Assembly (NCBI GenBank): GCA_017425245.1
Contig: JAFOOX010000036.1
Location: forward strand, 18,513 to 82,512
Length of the DNA: 64,000 nucleotides
Reading direction: 5' to 3'
Origin: Gammaproteobacteria bacterium
GTDB taxonomy: Bacteria > Pseudomonadota > Gammaproteobacteria > Enterobacterales > Neiellaceae
In this document: positions 45,328-54,259 of the stretch, piece after piece
Position numbering within the stretch: position 1 is the stretch's first letter
Layout of the letters: every line of letters starts with the position of its first letter
Position numbers and translations under genes: made by a program
Notes under the pieces: model-generated
What the model was told of the DNA's origin: nothing
Databases searched by the model: none
Seen by the model: only the letters and a program-made list of their open reading frames with translations

Positions 45328-47370
45328 TTAAACGGCTTGCGCGGCAATGCCGCTGTGGCGCAGCAGGGCATCCACTTGCGGCTCCCGGCCACGGAAGGCG
45401 ACAAACAGCTCCATGGCTGGCTGTGACGCCCCCTGGGCCAGCACCGTACGGCGGAAATCGTCCCCCACCTCGGCGCTGAAGATCCCCTCCTCCTCAAAGC
45501 GGCTGAAGGCATCAGCCGACAGCACCTCGGCCCATTTATAACTGTAGTAACCCGCTGCGTAGCCGCCGGCAAAGATATGGCCAAAGGCGTTGGCAAAACG
45601 GTTGAAAGCCGGTGGCCGCACCACCGCCACCTGCTCACGCACGGCGTTGAGTACCCCATAGACATCACCGCCGTGGCTGGCGTAGCCATGGTGCAGGCGC
45701 AGATCGAACAGCGAAAACTCGAGCTGGCGGGCCATCTGCATCGCCGACTGGAAATTGCGTGCCGCCAGAAGGCTGTGCAGCAACGGCGACGGCAGCGGGT
45801 CGGCGTTCTGCCAGTGGCGCGACAGAAAGGCCAGCGCCTGCTGCTGCCAGCACCAGTTCTCCAGAAACTGACTGGGCAGTTCCACCGCATCCCAGGCCAC
45901 ATTACTGATCCCGGCGACACTGCCCACCTCCACTTCGGTCAGCAGATGGTGCAGGCCATGGCCGAACTCATGAAACAGGGTCAGCACTTCATCGTGGGTG
46001 AACAGCGCCGGCTGATCACCCACCGGCCGGTTGAAATTGCAGGTGAGGAAAGCCACCGGCCGCTGCAGACTGCCATCGGCGCGCCGGCGGCGACCATGAA
46101 GGTCGGCCATCCAGGCCCCACCACGTTTGCCGCTGCGGGCGTAGAGATCGAGATAGAAGCCCCCCAGCTCGCAGCCATCATGGTCGACGATGGCATAGTA
46201 GCGCGCCTCAGGATGGGGGCAGACCAGATCCAATCGCGGCTCGCAGCGCACCCCGAACAGCCGCTCGGCCACGCTGAACAGCCCAGCCACCACCACCGGC
46301 TCGGGAAAATAGGGGCGCAGCTGCTCCTGCGACAGGGCATAGCGCTGTTCACGCAGCGCCTCGCCGGCAAAGCCGATATCCCAGGCCTCAAGGTGGTCAA
46401 TACCCAGCTGGCTGCTGGCGAAGGCGCGCAGTTCGGCCAGCTCGCGCGCAGCTTGGGGTTTGGCGCGGGCTGCCAGATCGAGCAGAAACTGCTCCACCGC
46501 TGCCACCGATGGGGCCATCTTGGTGGCCAGCGACAGCTCGGCATAGTCACCAAAGCCCAGCAATTGCGCCTGTTCGTGGCGCAGTGCCAGCAGTTCGCGC
46601 ATCAGCGGCCCGTTATCGAACTCGCCAGCATTGGGGCCCAGCTCCGACGCACGGGTGGCGTAGGCCTCGTAGAAGGTGCGGCGTAGAGCGCGATCGCGGC
46701 AATAGTTGATCACCGGCAGGTAGGCCGGCAGATCCAGGGTGAACAGGTAGCCGCTGCGCCCAGCGGCTTGGGCGCGGGCCGCTGAAGCTTCCAGTGCCGA
46801 AGACGGCAGGCCGGGCAGCACCGCCGCATCCTCGGTATGCCATTGCCAGGCTTGGGTGGCATCGAGCAGATGGTTGGAAAACTGGGCCCCCAGCTCACTC
46901 AGGCGAGCGGCGATCTCGGCATAACGTTGCTTGGCCGCAGCCGGCAGGGCCACCCCGGTCAGGCGGAAATCGCGCAGGGCAATGGTCACCGCCTGCTGCG
47001 CCGCCGCCGGCAGCTGGCCGAAGGAGGGCGATTCCGCCAACTGCTGATAGCGCTGATAGAGTCCTTGGTGCTGGCCAAGCCAGGTGTAGTACTCCGACAG
47101 CAGCGGCAAGCAGGCATCATGGGCCTGCCGCAGTTCAGGGGTCGAGCAGACCGCATTGAGGTGGCTGACCGGCGACCAGATGCGGCCCAGACGATCATTG
47201 ACCGCCTCCAATGGTTCGGCCAACCGTTGATAATCCAGCGTCGGCTCGGCCACCACCCGCGCCACTGTCGCCCGGCAGTCGGCCAGCGCCGCCTCAATGG
47301 CGGGCACCACCAGATCCGGAGTGATCTGATCAAAGGCAGGCAGGCGGTCGCAATCGAGTAACGGATTCAT
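45328..47370 (-). CDS. prlC: Oligopeptidase A
   Basis: A 680-aa M3 metallopeptidase, the same length as E. coli PrlC. The ATG at 47370 starts MNPLLDCDRLPAFDQI; the open frame continues upstream to 47982, antiparallel to the exporter gene, and is ignored. The zinc motif HEFGH is at about 467-471 (LFHEFGHGLHHLL), with the downstream Glu in the conserved ELPSQFLENW. It degrades signal peptides and short peptides in the cytoplasm. It is divergent from the EamA gene. Confidence 0.95.
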   Translation of the reverse strand: MNPLLDCDRLPAFDQITPDLVVPAIEAALADCRATVARVVAEPTLDYQRLAEPLEAVNDRLGRIWSPVSHLNAVCSTPELRQAHDACLPLLSEYYTWLGQHQGLYQRYQQLAESPSFGQLPAAAQQAVTIALRDFRLTGVALPAAAKQRYAEIAARLSELGAQFSNHLLDATQAWQWHTEDAAVLPGLPSSALEASAARAQAAGRSGYLFTLDLPAYLPVINYCRDRALRRTFYEAYATRASELGPNAGEFDNGPLMRELLALRHEQAQLLGFGDYAELSLATKMAPSVAAVEQFLLDLAARAKPQAARELAELRAFASSQLGIDHLEAWDIGFAGEALREQRYALSQEQLRPYFPEPVVVAGLFSVAERLFGVRCEPRLDLVCPHPEARYYAIVDHDGCELGGFYLDLYARSGKRGGAWMADLHGRRRRADGSLQRPVAFLTCNFNRPVGDQPALFTHDEVLTLFHEFGHGLHHLLTEVEVGSVAGISNVAWDAVELPSQFLENWCWQQQALAFLSRHWQNADPLPSPLLHSLLAARNFQSAMQMARQLEFSLFDLRLHHGYASHGGDVYGVLNAVREQVAVVRPPAFNRFANAFGHIFAGGYAAGYYSYKWAEVLSADAFSRFEEEGIFSAEVGDDFRRTVLAQGASQPAMELFVAFRGREPQVDALLRHSGIAAQAV

Positions 47371-47499
47371 CAATGCTCCAGTGGCAGCGTGGCGTGACGC
47401 CACAGTTATGCCGTGGCTGTGGCTGCATTGCAATGGTCTATGGCCGCTGACCCGTAGCCTGTGGTCCACTGCGCGATATCTGTCATCACCGGCTTGCCC

Positions 47500-48366
47500 A
47501 TGCTCGGCATCCTCGCCGCCTCTGCCACTGCCCTCGCCTGGGCCATCTCGACCCGCCTTTATCATCGGGCGGCGCCGGCCTTTTCCAGCCTGCAGCTGAC
47601 CCTGGTCAAAGGGGTGATCAGCCTGCTGTTGCTGGCTGTGGTGCTGTTGCTGATGCCAGTCCCCTTGCCCGCGCCGCAAACGCTGTGGTGGCTGCTGGCC
47701 AGCGGCGCCATCGGTATCGGCCTCGGCGATCTCTGTTTTTTTGCCGCCATGCGCCGCCTGGGGCCGCGTCGGGCACTGCAGCTGGATGTAGTGGCGGCGC
47801 CACTGGCACTGCTGTTCGGGGTAGCGGCTGGCAGCCCGTGGCCCGGGCTGTTGGCCGGAGCTGGCATGCTGCTGATTGTGGTGGCGGTGACCCTGGTGCT
47901 GAGCGAGCGCCGCAGCGAACCGCTGGTTGCGGGCGCTGAGCGTGCCGGTACCTGCTACGCCCTGGCGGCCGCCGCGTGCCAAGCGCTGGGGCTGGTGCTG
48001 TCACATCTGGCGATGACCGCTCATGAGCAGTCGGTGGTGATGACGGCGGTAGTGCGGCTGGCGGCTGGGGTCGCGGTCGCTGCGCTACTGGTGCTGGTCC
48101 GCCCCCGTCAACGCTGGACTTGGCCACAACCCAAGCTGTGGCCAACACTGCTACTGGCGGTGGTACTGGGGACGACGCTGGCGATGGTGTTGCAGCAGCT
48201 GGCGATCGCCCATGCTCACCCCGGCGTGGTTCAAACGCTGCTGGCAACTGCCCCGCTATGGGCGCTGCTATTAGCCCGCCTGAGCGGCGAGCGGGTGGCA
48301 TTCGGGGCCATCGGCGCCAGCCTGCTGGCTATCGCCGGTGTCGCCCTGCTGGTCTTAAACCGTTAA
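47500..48366 (+). CDS. EamA/DMT-family transporter
   Basis: A 288-aa inner-membrane protein from ATG 47500; a GTG at 47461 is possible, neither has a strong ribosome-binding site. About ten helices in two EamA repeats, the first GILAASATALAWAISTRLYH and the second beginning GTCYALAAAACQALGLVL. The substrate is unknown. Its stop overlaps by 4 nt the stop of the convergent small DNA-binding gene. Confidence 0.85.
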   Translation: MLGILAASATALAWAISTRLYHRAAPAFSSLQLTLVKGVISLLLLAVVLLLMPVPLPAPQTLWWLLASGAIGIGLGDLCFFAAMRRLGPRRALQLDVVAAPLALLFGVAAGSPWPGLLAGAGMLLIVVAVTLVLSERRSEPLVAGAERAGTCYALAAAACQALGLVLSHLAMTAHEQSVVMTAVVRLAAGVAVAALLVLVRPRQRWTWPQPKLWPTLLLAVVLGTTLAMVLQQLAIAHAHPGVVQTLLATAPLWALLLARLSGERVAFGAIGASLLAIAGVALLVLNR

Positions 48367-48551
48367 ATTCCGCCGATCCGTTCGGCCAAGGTTTTGTAGC
48401 GCTGGACATCACCCTTATCAAACAGTGGCTTGCCACCATCATCATTGGATTTGCTAATCAACAGCCGCTCGCGCGCCAGACGCTCGACCCGCAATTCCGA
48501 TACTTTCAGGAACTCGGCCACCTCAGCCACGCTCATCAACGCCTCACTCAT
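48363..48551 (-). CDS. Small excisionase/MerR-type helix-turn-helix protein
   Basis: A 62-aa protein from ATG 48551 (GGGGG 4 nt upstream). The sequence MSVAEVAEFLKVSELRVERLARERLL is a winged HTH of the excisionase/MerR type, followed by the wing PLFDKGDVQRYK typical of this group. Such small proteins bind DNA as regulators or excisionases. No integrase or phage gene is close, so a regulatory role is more likely. Its targets are unknown. Confidence 0.7.
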   Translation of the reverse strand: MSEALMSVAEVAEFLKVSELRVERLARERLLISKSNDDGGKPLFDKGDVQRYKTLAERIGGI

Positions 48552-48640
48552 GCTTCCCCCTGCCATCATTCATGAACGCGGGCGAGCATGCCGCCCACCG
48601 TGGGGTAATTAAAGCTTAGTGAGGTGAAAATGCGACCCGG

Positions 48641-49936
48641 TTAGAAATCCCACTGCAAATAAAGGACCTGATAGTTGCTGCCGCCCTTGATATTGCCGAA
48701 CTGGGTGGCAGTTTCCAGCACTGCCGAGCGGTGGTGAATGCTGTAACCCAGCCACCAGTCATTGAAGATTGGCGCGTTAAACAGATCACCGACATTGAGG
48801 TCGAGGGAGAGGTCCAGATAGTTCATCAACTTGCTCTGGTCGTAGCCCTTCTCTTCCATCTCCACCCGCTCGATCCAGGGGATCTTCGAAACATAGGAGA
48901 GTCCCTCTGCCACCCCTAGGCGCCAGCGCGTCGGCCAATCGTAGGTCCAGTAGAACTTGAGGGCCAACACATACTCACTGCCAGTCTCCTGCACATCCGA
49001 TTCATGGTGGTAAACCACCCCCGGCGTGAGGTAGATATCAACCGCGCTGTCGAACAGCTCACGCCCCATGCGATAGCCATAAAACAGCGACGTCAGCTGG
49101 TTATCCTGCTTGTCCGACTGGGTGTTGAACACCAGCATGTCGCCAAGATTGGATGGTGTGGCCCAGCCGTGACCCAGCCGCCAGTAGTGCTGACCCAGGT
49201 CGCGACTGACGGCGGCCTTGGCACTGACCTGAGCTGGCTGGTTGAACATGGCCAACCCGAATGTCACTTCACTCTGCCAGCGATCATCGATGGAGGGCAG
49301 ATCATAGGCGCTGTTACCGAGGTAGCGCACGCGAGCATCGCTGTAGAGATAAAGGTCGCGCCACAGCTGCCAGCGCGCCATGTAGCCTGCCTGCAGATCG
49401 CCGCCGCTGTCGGCCTCCTCGCTATCCAACGCATAATATTTGGTGGTGAATTCGCTGTCGCGCAAGCGCAGACCGACATTGGGGGTGATGAAGAGGCCGC
49501 GCCACTGATAATCGCGGCGCAGCTCAACCAGCCCCTGCATCCGGCCGAAACGGTCGCTCAGCCATTCCAGCCGGTAGTCATAGCCAGTGGCGGCCAGCGG
49601 CGCCTGCCACTGCAGGCCAAAATCGAAGGTTTCGGCATTCGCCGGCTCCACCGCCTGATCAGGCAGATCTAGGAAGCGGTAACGCCCCACCACCCCCAGC
49701 TCACCGGCGTCACTGCGCCAGGCGCGCCAACTGGCGCCCATCTGTTCGACGCGAAAATACTCGGTCTCGGCAAACAGATAGGGGACGAAGTCGGAGGCCT
49801 GCTCGTTGTCGCCGCCGACATAGGGCACGCTGGCCACACGTGCTCCAAAAGCAAGCCCCCATTGCTGCTCGGTCTCAGCGGTGGCCACGCTCGCCACCAT
49901 CGCCGCAGCCATCGCTGTCAGTTGTCGTCCAACCAT
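48641..49936 (-). CDS. MipA/OmpV-family outer-membrane protein
   Basis: A 431-aa protein from ATG 49936 (AGGAG 8 nt upstream) with a signal peptide (1-20, ASVATA) and alternating beta strands ending in the outer-membrane signature aromatic (LQWDF). It begins its mature part with the MipA-type AFGARVASVPYVGGDNEQ. MipA links the lytic transglycosylase MltA to PBP1b in E. coli, and OmpV is a Vibrio relative. It is longer than the usual 250-280 residues of the family, so the exact subgroup is uncertain. Confidence 0.75.
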   Translation of the reverse strand: MVGRQLTAMAAAMVASVATAETEQQWGLAFGARVASVPYVGGDNEQASDFVPYLFAETEYFRVEQMGASWRAWRSDAGELGVVGRYRFLDLPDQAVEPANAETFDFGLQWQAPLAATGYDYRLEWLSDRFGRMQGLVELRRDYQWRGLFITPNVGLRLRDSEFTTKYYALDSEEADSGGDLQAGYMARWQLWRDLYLYSDARVRYLGNSAYDLPSIDDRWQSEVTFGLAMFNQPAQVSAKAAVSRDLGQHYWRLGHGWATPSNLGDMLVFNTQSDKQDNQLTSLFYGYRMGRELFDSAVDIYLTPGVVYHHESDVQETGSEYVLALKFYWTYDWPTRWRLGVAEGLSYVSKIPWIERVEMEEKGYDQSKLMNYLDLSLDLNVGDLFNAPIFNDWWLGYSIHHRSAVLETATQFGNIKGGSNYQVLYLQWDF

Positions 49937-50023
49937 CGCCGCTCTCCTGCCTGCCACTGCCAATGTAGCGGCTGCGCCGCTCGCTGTTTGCGGCGCGCAT
50001 GGTAGCGACGAATGTAAGCAAGC

Positions 50024-50506
50024 TCAACTTTCGAGCAACTGAGCGATAATGTCAGCCAGCTTCTCCGGAGTGGTGGTCGGCGCGTATCGGTCCACCACTT
50101 CGCCCTGACGGTTCACCAAAAACTTGGTGAAATTCCACTTTATCGCTTCACTGCCGAGAATGCCGGGGGCCGCAGCCTTGAGGTACTGATACAACGGATG
50201 GGCGCCATCACCGTTCACCTCGAGCTTGGCAAATACCGGGAAGGTGACACCAAAGCGGGTGGTGCAGAAACCCTGAATCTCGGCATTGCTGGCCGGCTCC
50301 TGAGCGCCAAACTGGTTACAGGGGAACGCCAGCACGCTAAAACCCTGCTCGCCAAAGCGCTGCTGTAACGCCTGCAACCCCTCATATTGCGGGGTAAAGC
50401 CACAGGCGCTGGCGGTATTGACCAGCAGCAGCACCTGACCGCGCCAAGGCTCAAGGGTGGTGGTGGTGCCATCGGCACACTCGACGCTGATTTCATAGAG
50501 GGACAT
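50024..50506 (-). CDS. Glutathione peroxidase (BtuE-like, thioredoxin fold)
   Basis: A 160-aa periplasmic- or cytoplasmic-type glutathione peroxidase; no signal peptide is seen, so cytoplasmic. The catalytic Cys C35 is in NTASACGFTPQYEGL, with FPCNQFGAQEP (61-71, resolving Cys and Gln) and the WNFTKFLV tryptophan/asparagine. It is a cysteine rather than selenocysteine enzyme, which usually prefers thioredoxin. AAGGAG precedes the ATG. It reduces H2O2 and lipid peroxides. Confidence 0.92.
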   Translation of the reverse strand: MSLYEISVECADGTTTTLEPWRGQVLLLVNTASACGFTPQYEGLQALQQRFGEQGFSVLAFPCNQFGAQEPASNAEIQGFCTTRFGVTFPVFAKLEVNGDGAHPLYQYLKAAAPGILGSEAIKWNFTKFLVNRQGEVVDRYAPTTTPEKLADIIAQLLES

Positions 50507-50574
50507 CGGCTTCTCCTTGCTCGGTTGGAAAAAGGCTGGCTACTCGCCTTCAACGCCAGACGCCAGCATCACGA

Positions 50575-51318
50575 TCAGTTATGGCATACCGGGCAATCGG
50601 GTGCCCGCGCCAGCGCCAGTGTTTGCCACTGCTGATGCAGGCCATCAAACAGCCACAGCCCCGGCATTTGAGACTGGCCCAGCAACAGCCTAAGCGCCAG
50701 CAGCGCCTGCTGGGCGCCCATCACCCCCAATAGTGGCCCCACTACCCCGGCGCTAGAGCAGTTCAGGGGTGGTTCGGCAGCGGGCGGGTAAAGGCAGTGG
50801 TAGCAGGGGCCACGGCCATCGCGGTAATCGAACAGATAAAGTTGCCCCTCCCAGCGAATGGCAGCGGCACTGACCAGCAGTTTGCGCGCCGCAAAGCATG
50901 CCTGGCTCAGGGCATGACGGGTGGCCAGATTGTCGCTGCAATCGAGTACCAGATCGACAGCAGTGACTGCCGCACTCAGCGCTTCGCCCTGCAAACGGCC
51001 GATCAGGGGCTCCACTTCGATGGTCGGGTTGAGGGCAAACAGCCGCTCGGCCCCGCGCTCAGCCTTGAAACCGCCGACATCACGGCTGGTATAGAGGATC
51101 TGCCGCTGCAGATTCGACAGTTCGACCCGATCATCGTCGGCCAGCATCAATGTACCGACACCGGCCGCAGCCAGATAAAGGGCCGCCGGCGACCCCAGGC
51201 CACCCGCACCGACTATCAGCACCCGAGCGTCAAGCAGCCGCTGCTGACCCACCTCGCCGATCTCAGGCAACAGCAGCTGGCGGCTGTAACGCTGCAGCTG
51301 GTCAGCCGCCAGGTTCAT
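50575..51318 (-). CDS. moeB: MoeB/ThiF-family sulfur-carrier adenylyltransferase
   Basis: A 247-aa E1-like enzyme, close to E. coli MoeB (249). Nucleotide site GAGGLGSP (37-44), D61-D63, and the Arg finger in NLQRQ. Structural zinc cysteines CYHC and, at the C-terminus, CPVC; a cysteine lies in LNCSSAGV. It adenylates the C-terminal Gly of MoaD or ThiS for molybdopterin or thiamine synthesis. Without MoeA or thi neighbours, MoeB and ThiF cannot be told apart. ATG 51318 overlaps the DUF3624 stop (ATGA). Confidence 0.88.
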   Translation of the reverse strand: MNLAADQLQRYSRQLLLPEIGEVGQQRLLDARVLIVGAGGLGSPAALYLAAAGVGTLMLADDDRVELSNLQRQILYTSRDVGGFKAERGAERLFALNPTIEVEPLIGRLQGEALSAAVTAVDLVLDCSDNLATRHALSQACFAARKLLVSAAAIRWEGQLYLFDYRDGRGPCYHCLYPPAAEPPLNCSSAGVVGPLLGVMGAQQALLALRLLLGQSQMPGLWLFDGLHQQWQTLALARAPDCPVCHN

Positions 51319-51557
51319 GGAGGCCACTCCCGACGCCAGCCGATCACCGCCAGATGGGCCAACAGCAGGGCGGTGGCCGCCAGCGCTAACAGCAGCAGGC
51401 TGATCATCTGCAGTGAACGGCTCGCCCAGCCGGACCAGCCGCCCACCAACCAACCGCACCACAACAGCAGACTGAGCGCCGCGGATTTGTAGAGACAGCC
51501 CCGGCAACGGCCGAGGTGGGCGACAAACCAGTGATCAGGACAGTTCTCACAGCTCAC
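51315..51557 (-). CDS. DUF3624 small membrane protein
   Basis: An 80-aa protein from a GTG at 51557 that overlaps the yvcK stop (GTGA), ending in a 4-nt overlap with moeB. It starts SCENCPDHWFVAHLGRCRGC, two CxxC pairs that could bind metal, followed by two hydrophobic helices (about 24-44 and 50-72). This matches the DUF3624 layout known from Vibrio and relatives. The function is unknown. Tight coupling suggests co-expression with moeB. Confidence 0.78.
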   Translation of the reverse strand: MSCENCPDHWFVAHLGRCRGCLYKSAALSLLLWCGWLVGGWSGWASRSLQMISLLLLALAATALLLAHLAVIGWRREWPP

Positions 51558-52528
51558 GTCGGATCTCCATTTCCGGCCAACACCCCGCGCAACACCGCGG
51601 TCAGCTTGGCGGCATCATGGCGCAGCAGATCAACGCCATCCTCGATCAGATCATGGGCGTGAACATAGAGGGTACGGCAGCCGAGGTTGCTGAACTGTAC
51701 CGGGGTGGCATGCTCACAGGCGTAACGGGCAAGCAGCTCAGGGCTCGGCAGATGAGTGTTGTAGATCACCTCGGGCACTGGCCGGCCAATGTAACGCTGT
51801 AGCACGGCGAGAAAATCCTCGACCGCATAGCCTTCGGTTTCGCCATATTTGGTCATGATGTTGCTGATGTAGATAAGACGCGCGCCGGTATCGCGCAGCG
51901 CAGCGGCCACCCCCGGCACCAACAGGCTGGGGACGATGGAGGTGTAGAGATCGCCGGGGCCGATCAGCACCACATCGGCATTGGCAATTGCCTCCAGTAC
52001 CGGCGGATAGACGCTGATCTCATCGGCGTGGTGGGGCACCAGAAACACATTGGCGATACGCGATCGACCGGGGCCGCGCGGCACATCAATGGCATGTTCG
52101 CCAAACAGCCGTTCGCCACTTTCGAGCTCCGCCACCAGCGTCGCCTTGTCCACGGTCACCGGCAGGATATGGCCTTGCACATTGAGCAGCTCAGCCAGCG
52201 CCTCCACCCCTTTGGCGAAGGAGCCGACATACTGCGACAGCATGGTCAGCAGCATGTTGCCGGCGGTATGTCCTTGTAACCGCCGGGTCTGCTCAAAGCG
52301 CTTGAGCAGCAGGTCACGGGCCACATCACGTAGCGGGCTAAGGGCCAAAATGCACTTGAGTACGTCACCCGGGGGCAGAATCCCAAGCTCGTCGCGCAAC
52401 CGGCCCGTGCTGCCGCCGCTGTCGGTCATCGACACCACTGCGGTCAGTTCAACATCGCCCAGATCGCGTAGTGCCGACAGCAAATTGAACTGCCCACTAC
52501 CACCGCCAATGGTGACCACTGCTTGCAT
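51554..52528 (-). CDS. YvcK/CofD-like family protein
   Basis: A 324-aa Rossmann-like protein. It begins VTIGGGSGQFNLLSALR, then MTDSGGSTGRLRDELGILPPGD, both signature nucleotide-binding segments of the YvcK/CofD superfamily. Later blocks are VLIGPGDLYTSIVPSLLVPG and NIMTKYGETEGY. Gram-positive YvcK binds UDP-sugars and acts in gluconeogenic growth and cell-wall synthesis; the gammaproteobacterial role is less clear. It is first gene of the yvcK-DUF3624-moeB operon and divergent from the phosphatase gene (88 nt between starts). Confidence 0.88.
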   Translation of the reverse strand: MQAVVTIGGGSGQFNLLSALRDLGDVELTAVVSMTDSGGSTGRLRDELGILPPGDVLKCILALSPLRDVARDLLLKRFEQTRRLQGHTAGNMLLTMLSQYVGSFAKGVEALAELLNVQGHILPVTVDKATLVAELESGERLFGEHAIDVPRGPGRSRIANVFLVPHHADEISVYPPVLEAIANADVVLIGPGDLYTSIVPSLLVPGVAAALRDTGARLIYISNIMTKYGETEGYAVEDFLAVLQRYIGRPVPEVIYNTHLPSPELLARYACEHATPVQFSNLGCRTLYVHAHDLIEDGVDLLRHDAAKLTAVLRGVLAGNGDPT

Positions 52529-52616
52529 TTGCCCCTCCCACGCTGCGCCCGGAGTGTACTGCGCTGCGCCCTCCTCTGCTATGCTGCCAGCCCGCTTCTG
52601 CCCACGAGTATGCGCG

Positions 52617-53219
52617 ATGTACGACCACTACGATGGCCTGATCTTCGACATGGACGGCACTCTGCTCAACACCATGCCAATTCATGAAAAAGCATGGCGT
52701 GAAGCGCTGGCCGCCTTCGATCTGCCGGTACTACCCAGCCTGATGCGCCAACTTACCGGGGTGCCAACCCGTGAAACCTTTGCCATGATCGCTGCCCACG
52801 CCAGCACCACCCTCGACGAACTGGATGAGGCCGTGGCGTTCAAAGAGGCACGCGTAGCCGAGCTGATCGGCGAGGCCCGGCCGATTGAAGTGATCGCCAG
52901 TATCGCCCGTCGCTATCATGGCCAGCGACCACTGGCCGTGGGCACCGGCGCCAGCACCCATGAAGCCCGTCAGCTGCTGGCAGCCGCTGGGGTACTTGAT
53001 CTATTCGAGGTGGTAATTGGCGCCGATCTGGTGCAGCACCCCAAGCCAGCCCCCGATACTTTCCTGCTGGCCGCAGCCCGCATCGGCATCGACCCGCGCC
53101 GCTGTGTGGTGTTTGAAGATGGTGAAGCTGGCATGGTCGCCGCCCGCGCAGCCGGTATGGCGCTGGTCGATGTCCGGCCACTAGTGGGTAGCGCCGCCGA
53201 TTATTTCTTGACTGTTTGA
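52617..53219 (+). CDS. yqaB: YqaB-like HAD phosphatase (fructose-1-phosphate / 6-phosphogluconate)
   Basis: A 200-aa protein from ATG 52617; the frame is open to 52050, antiparallel to yvcK, which is not used. HAD motif I FDMDGTLLNT (D11, D13), motif II VGTGAS, motif III Lys in HPKPAPDTF, motif IV FEDGEAGMVAA. The small alpha-helical cap puts it in the beta-phosphoglucomutase-like group; E. coli YqaB has the same features. A phosphatase is more likely than a mutase. A terminator follows. Confidence 0.85.
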   Translation: MYDHYDGLIFDMDGTLLNTMPIHEKAWREALAAFDLPVLPSLMRQLTGVPTRETFAMIAAHASTTLDELDEAVAFKEARVAELIGEARPIEVIASIARRYHGQRPLAVGTGASTHEARQLLAAAGVLDLFEVVIGADLVQHPKPAPDTFLLAAARIGIDPRRCVVFEDGEAGMVAARAAGMALVDVRPLVGSAADYFLTV

Positions 53220-53240
53220 TCTCCACAGACATGCAAAAAA

Positions 53241-53265
53241 CAAAGGCCGCATCATGCGGCCTTTG
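53241..53265. terminator. Bidirectional terminator
   Basis: CAAAGGCCGC-ATCAT-GCGGCCTTTG, A-rich before and T-containing after, between the convergent phosphatase and 50-aa genes. Confidence 0.8.
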
Positions 53266-53282
53266 TGGGTTGGGCAGAGAAC

Positions 53283-53435
53283 TCAGGCGGCGGCGCCATC
53301 GAACTCCAGCTGCTCATCGTCACCCTGCCACAGCAGTTCGTGGAGGTGATTGAGAATGTCATCGACGACGGTGCGATCCCTTGCCAATTGCTGCCGCAGG
53401 GCGTCCCGCTCCTGCTCAGTCATCGGTTTGTACAT
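53283..53435 (-). CDS. Small acidic hypothetical protein (50 aa)
   Basis: ATG 53435 to TGA 53283 with GGGGAG 8 nt upstream. The product starts MYKPMTEQERDALRQQLARD, continues through VVDDILNHLHELLWQ and ends EQLEFDGAAA. It is helical and acidic, with codon use like the core genes. It ends 18 nt before a good terminator. No family is recognised. The 150-bp region upstream (53460-53611) is AT-rich with no other gene and may hold its promoter. Confidence 0.65.
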   Translation of the reverse strand: MYKPMTEQERDALRQQLARDRTVVDDILNHLHELLWQGDDEQLEFDGAAA

Positions 53436-53611
53436 AACGCGCTCCCCTATTCAAGATGAATCCTGAGCCGCTCGCCGAGCGGTGAAATCGGGACCATTTA
53501 AAAACAGGTCGGACCTCAACATCCCTGATCCTGCGCAAGAAACCAGCCCGGATTCGCTCGAATATTAACCAGATATTGCAAAACTGTTAAACCTTTTTTC
53601 GTCATTTTTTG

Positions 53612-54208
53612 TCAGGCGCGCGCCAGAGCTTTGCGTACCAGCACTCCGGCAGCAGGAGACAGTTCCAGTTTGAGCGCCACCGACTGCCCCAACGGCGACA
53701 TCTTTCCCCATGTTTTACGAATAATATCAATAACCTTTCCTGGCTCATGAGCGGTCATGAACTCCTCGAGGTAATACTCAAGGAACACCAGACAGGCAAT
53801 ATCCTCTAGCGCCTGGGCCTCGCTGTCGCGCTTGAAGTTCTCTTTGCGGATGAGACTGCCCACCCGGTTGATGCGGGCCGGCTCATAGCCCTTGTCGGCC
53901 ATCACCTCGGCAGCCACCTGGGCATGGTATTGGCCCAGCGCCGTGCGCCAGGCGCGATAGCCATCGCGACCGGCAGGGAATTTGTCACGCGGTACCACCC
54001 AGCGCCGCACATGCTGGGCACGTACTGCGATCTGCAACTCTTCGCTGGCTTCCTGGGTGTACTGGGCCAAGCGCTCGCTCATCCGCTGGCCGTAAAGCAA
54101 TTCGCGTGGCACTTCAGTTTCATGTACCCAGTCACTGCGCGGATCGGCACTGTTGAGGTGATCTATCGCCTCCAGCACCGCATTCAGGCGTGAATCATCA
54201 GCAACCAT
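53612..54208 (-). CDS. DUF4202 domain protein
   Basis: A 198-aa all-helical soluble protein from ATG 54208 (AAGGG upstream); a TTG at 54229 is possible. Features seen: AIDHLNSADPRSDW near the N-terminus, QHVRRWVVPRDKFPAGRDGYRAWR (about 65-88) and EDIACLVFLEYYLEEF (about 137-152). This His/Asp-rich helical pattern matches DUF4202, which resembles HD-domain folds. The function is unknown. It lies 51 nt downstream of dnaE2 on the same strand. Confidence 0.78.
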   Translation of the reverse strand: MVADDSRLNAVLEAIDHLNSADPRSDWVHETEVPRELLYGQRMSERLAQYTQEASEELQIAVRAQHVRRWVVPRDKFPAGRDGYRAWRTALGQYHAQVAAEVMADKGYEPARINRVGSLIRKENFKRDSEAQALEDIACLVFLEYYLEEFMTAHEPGKVIDIIRKTWGKMSPLGQSVALKLELSPAAGVLVRKALARA

Positions 54209-54259
54209 GGTGAACGTCCCTTTGCGCAAGCGTGGGCCACAGCTTAGCGGCAGCGACGC

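Noticed and set aside
47371..47982. Upstream extension of the prlC frame
   Set aside because: Antisense to the EamA gene; the 680-aa product from 47370 equals the E. coli length.
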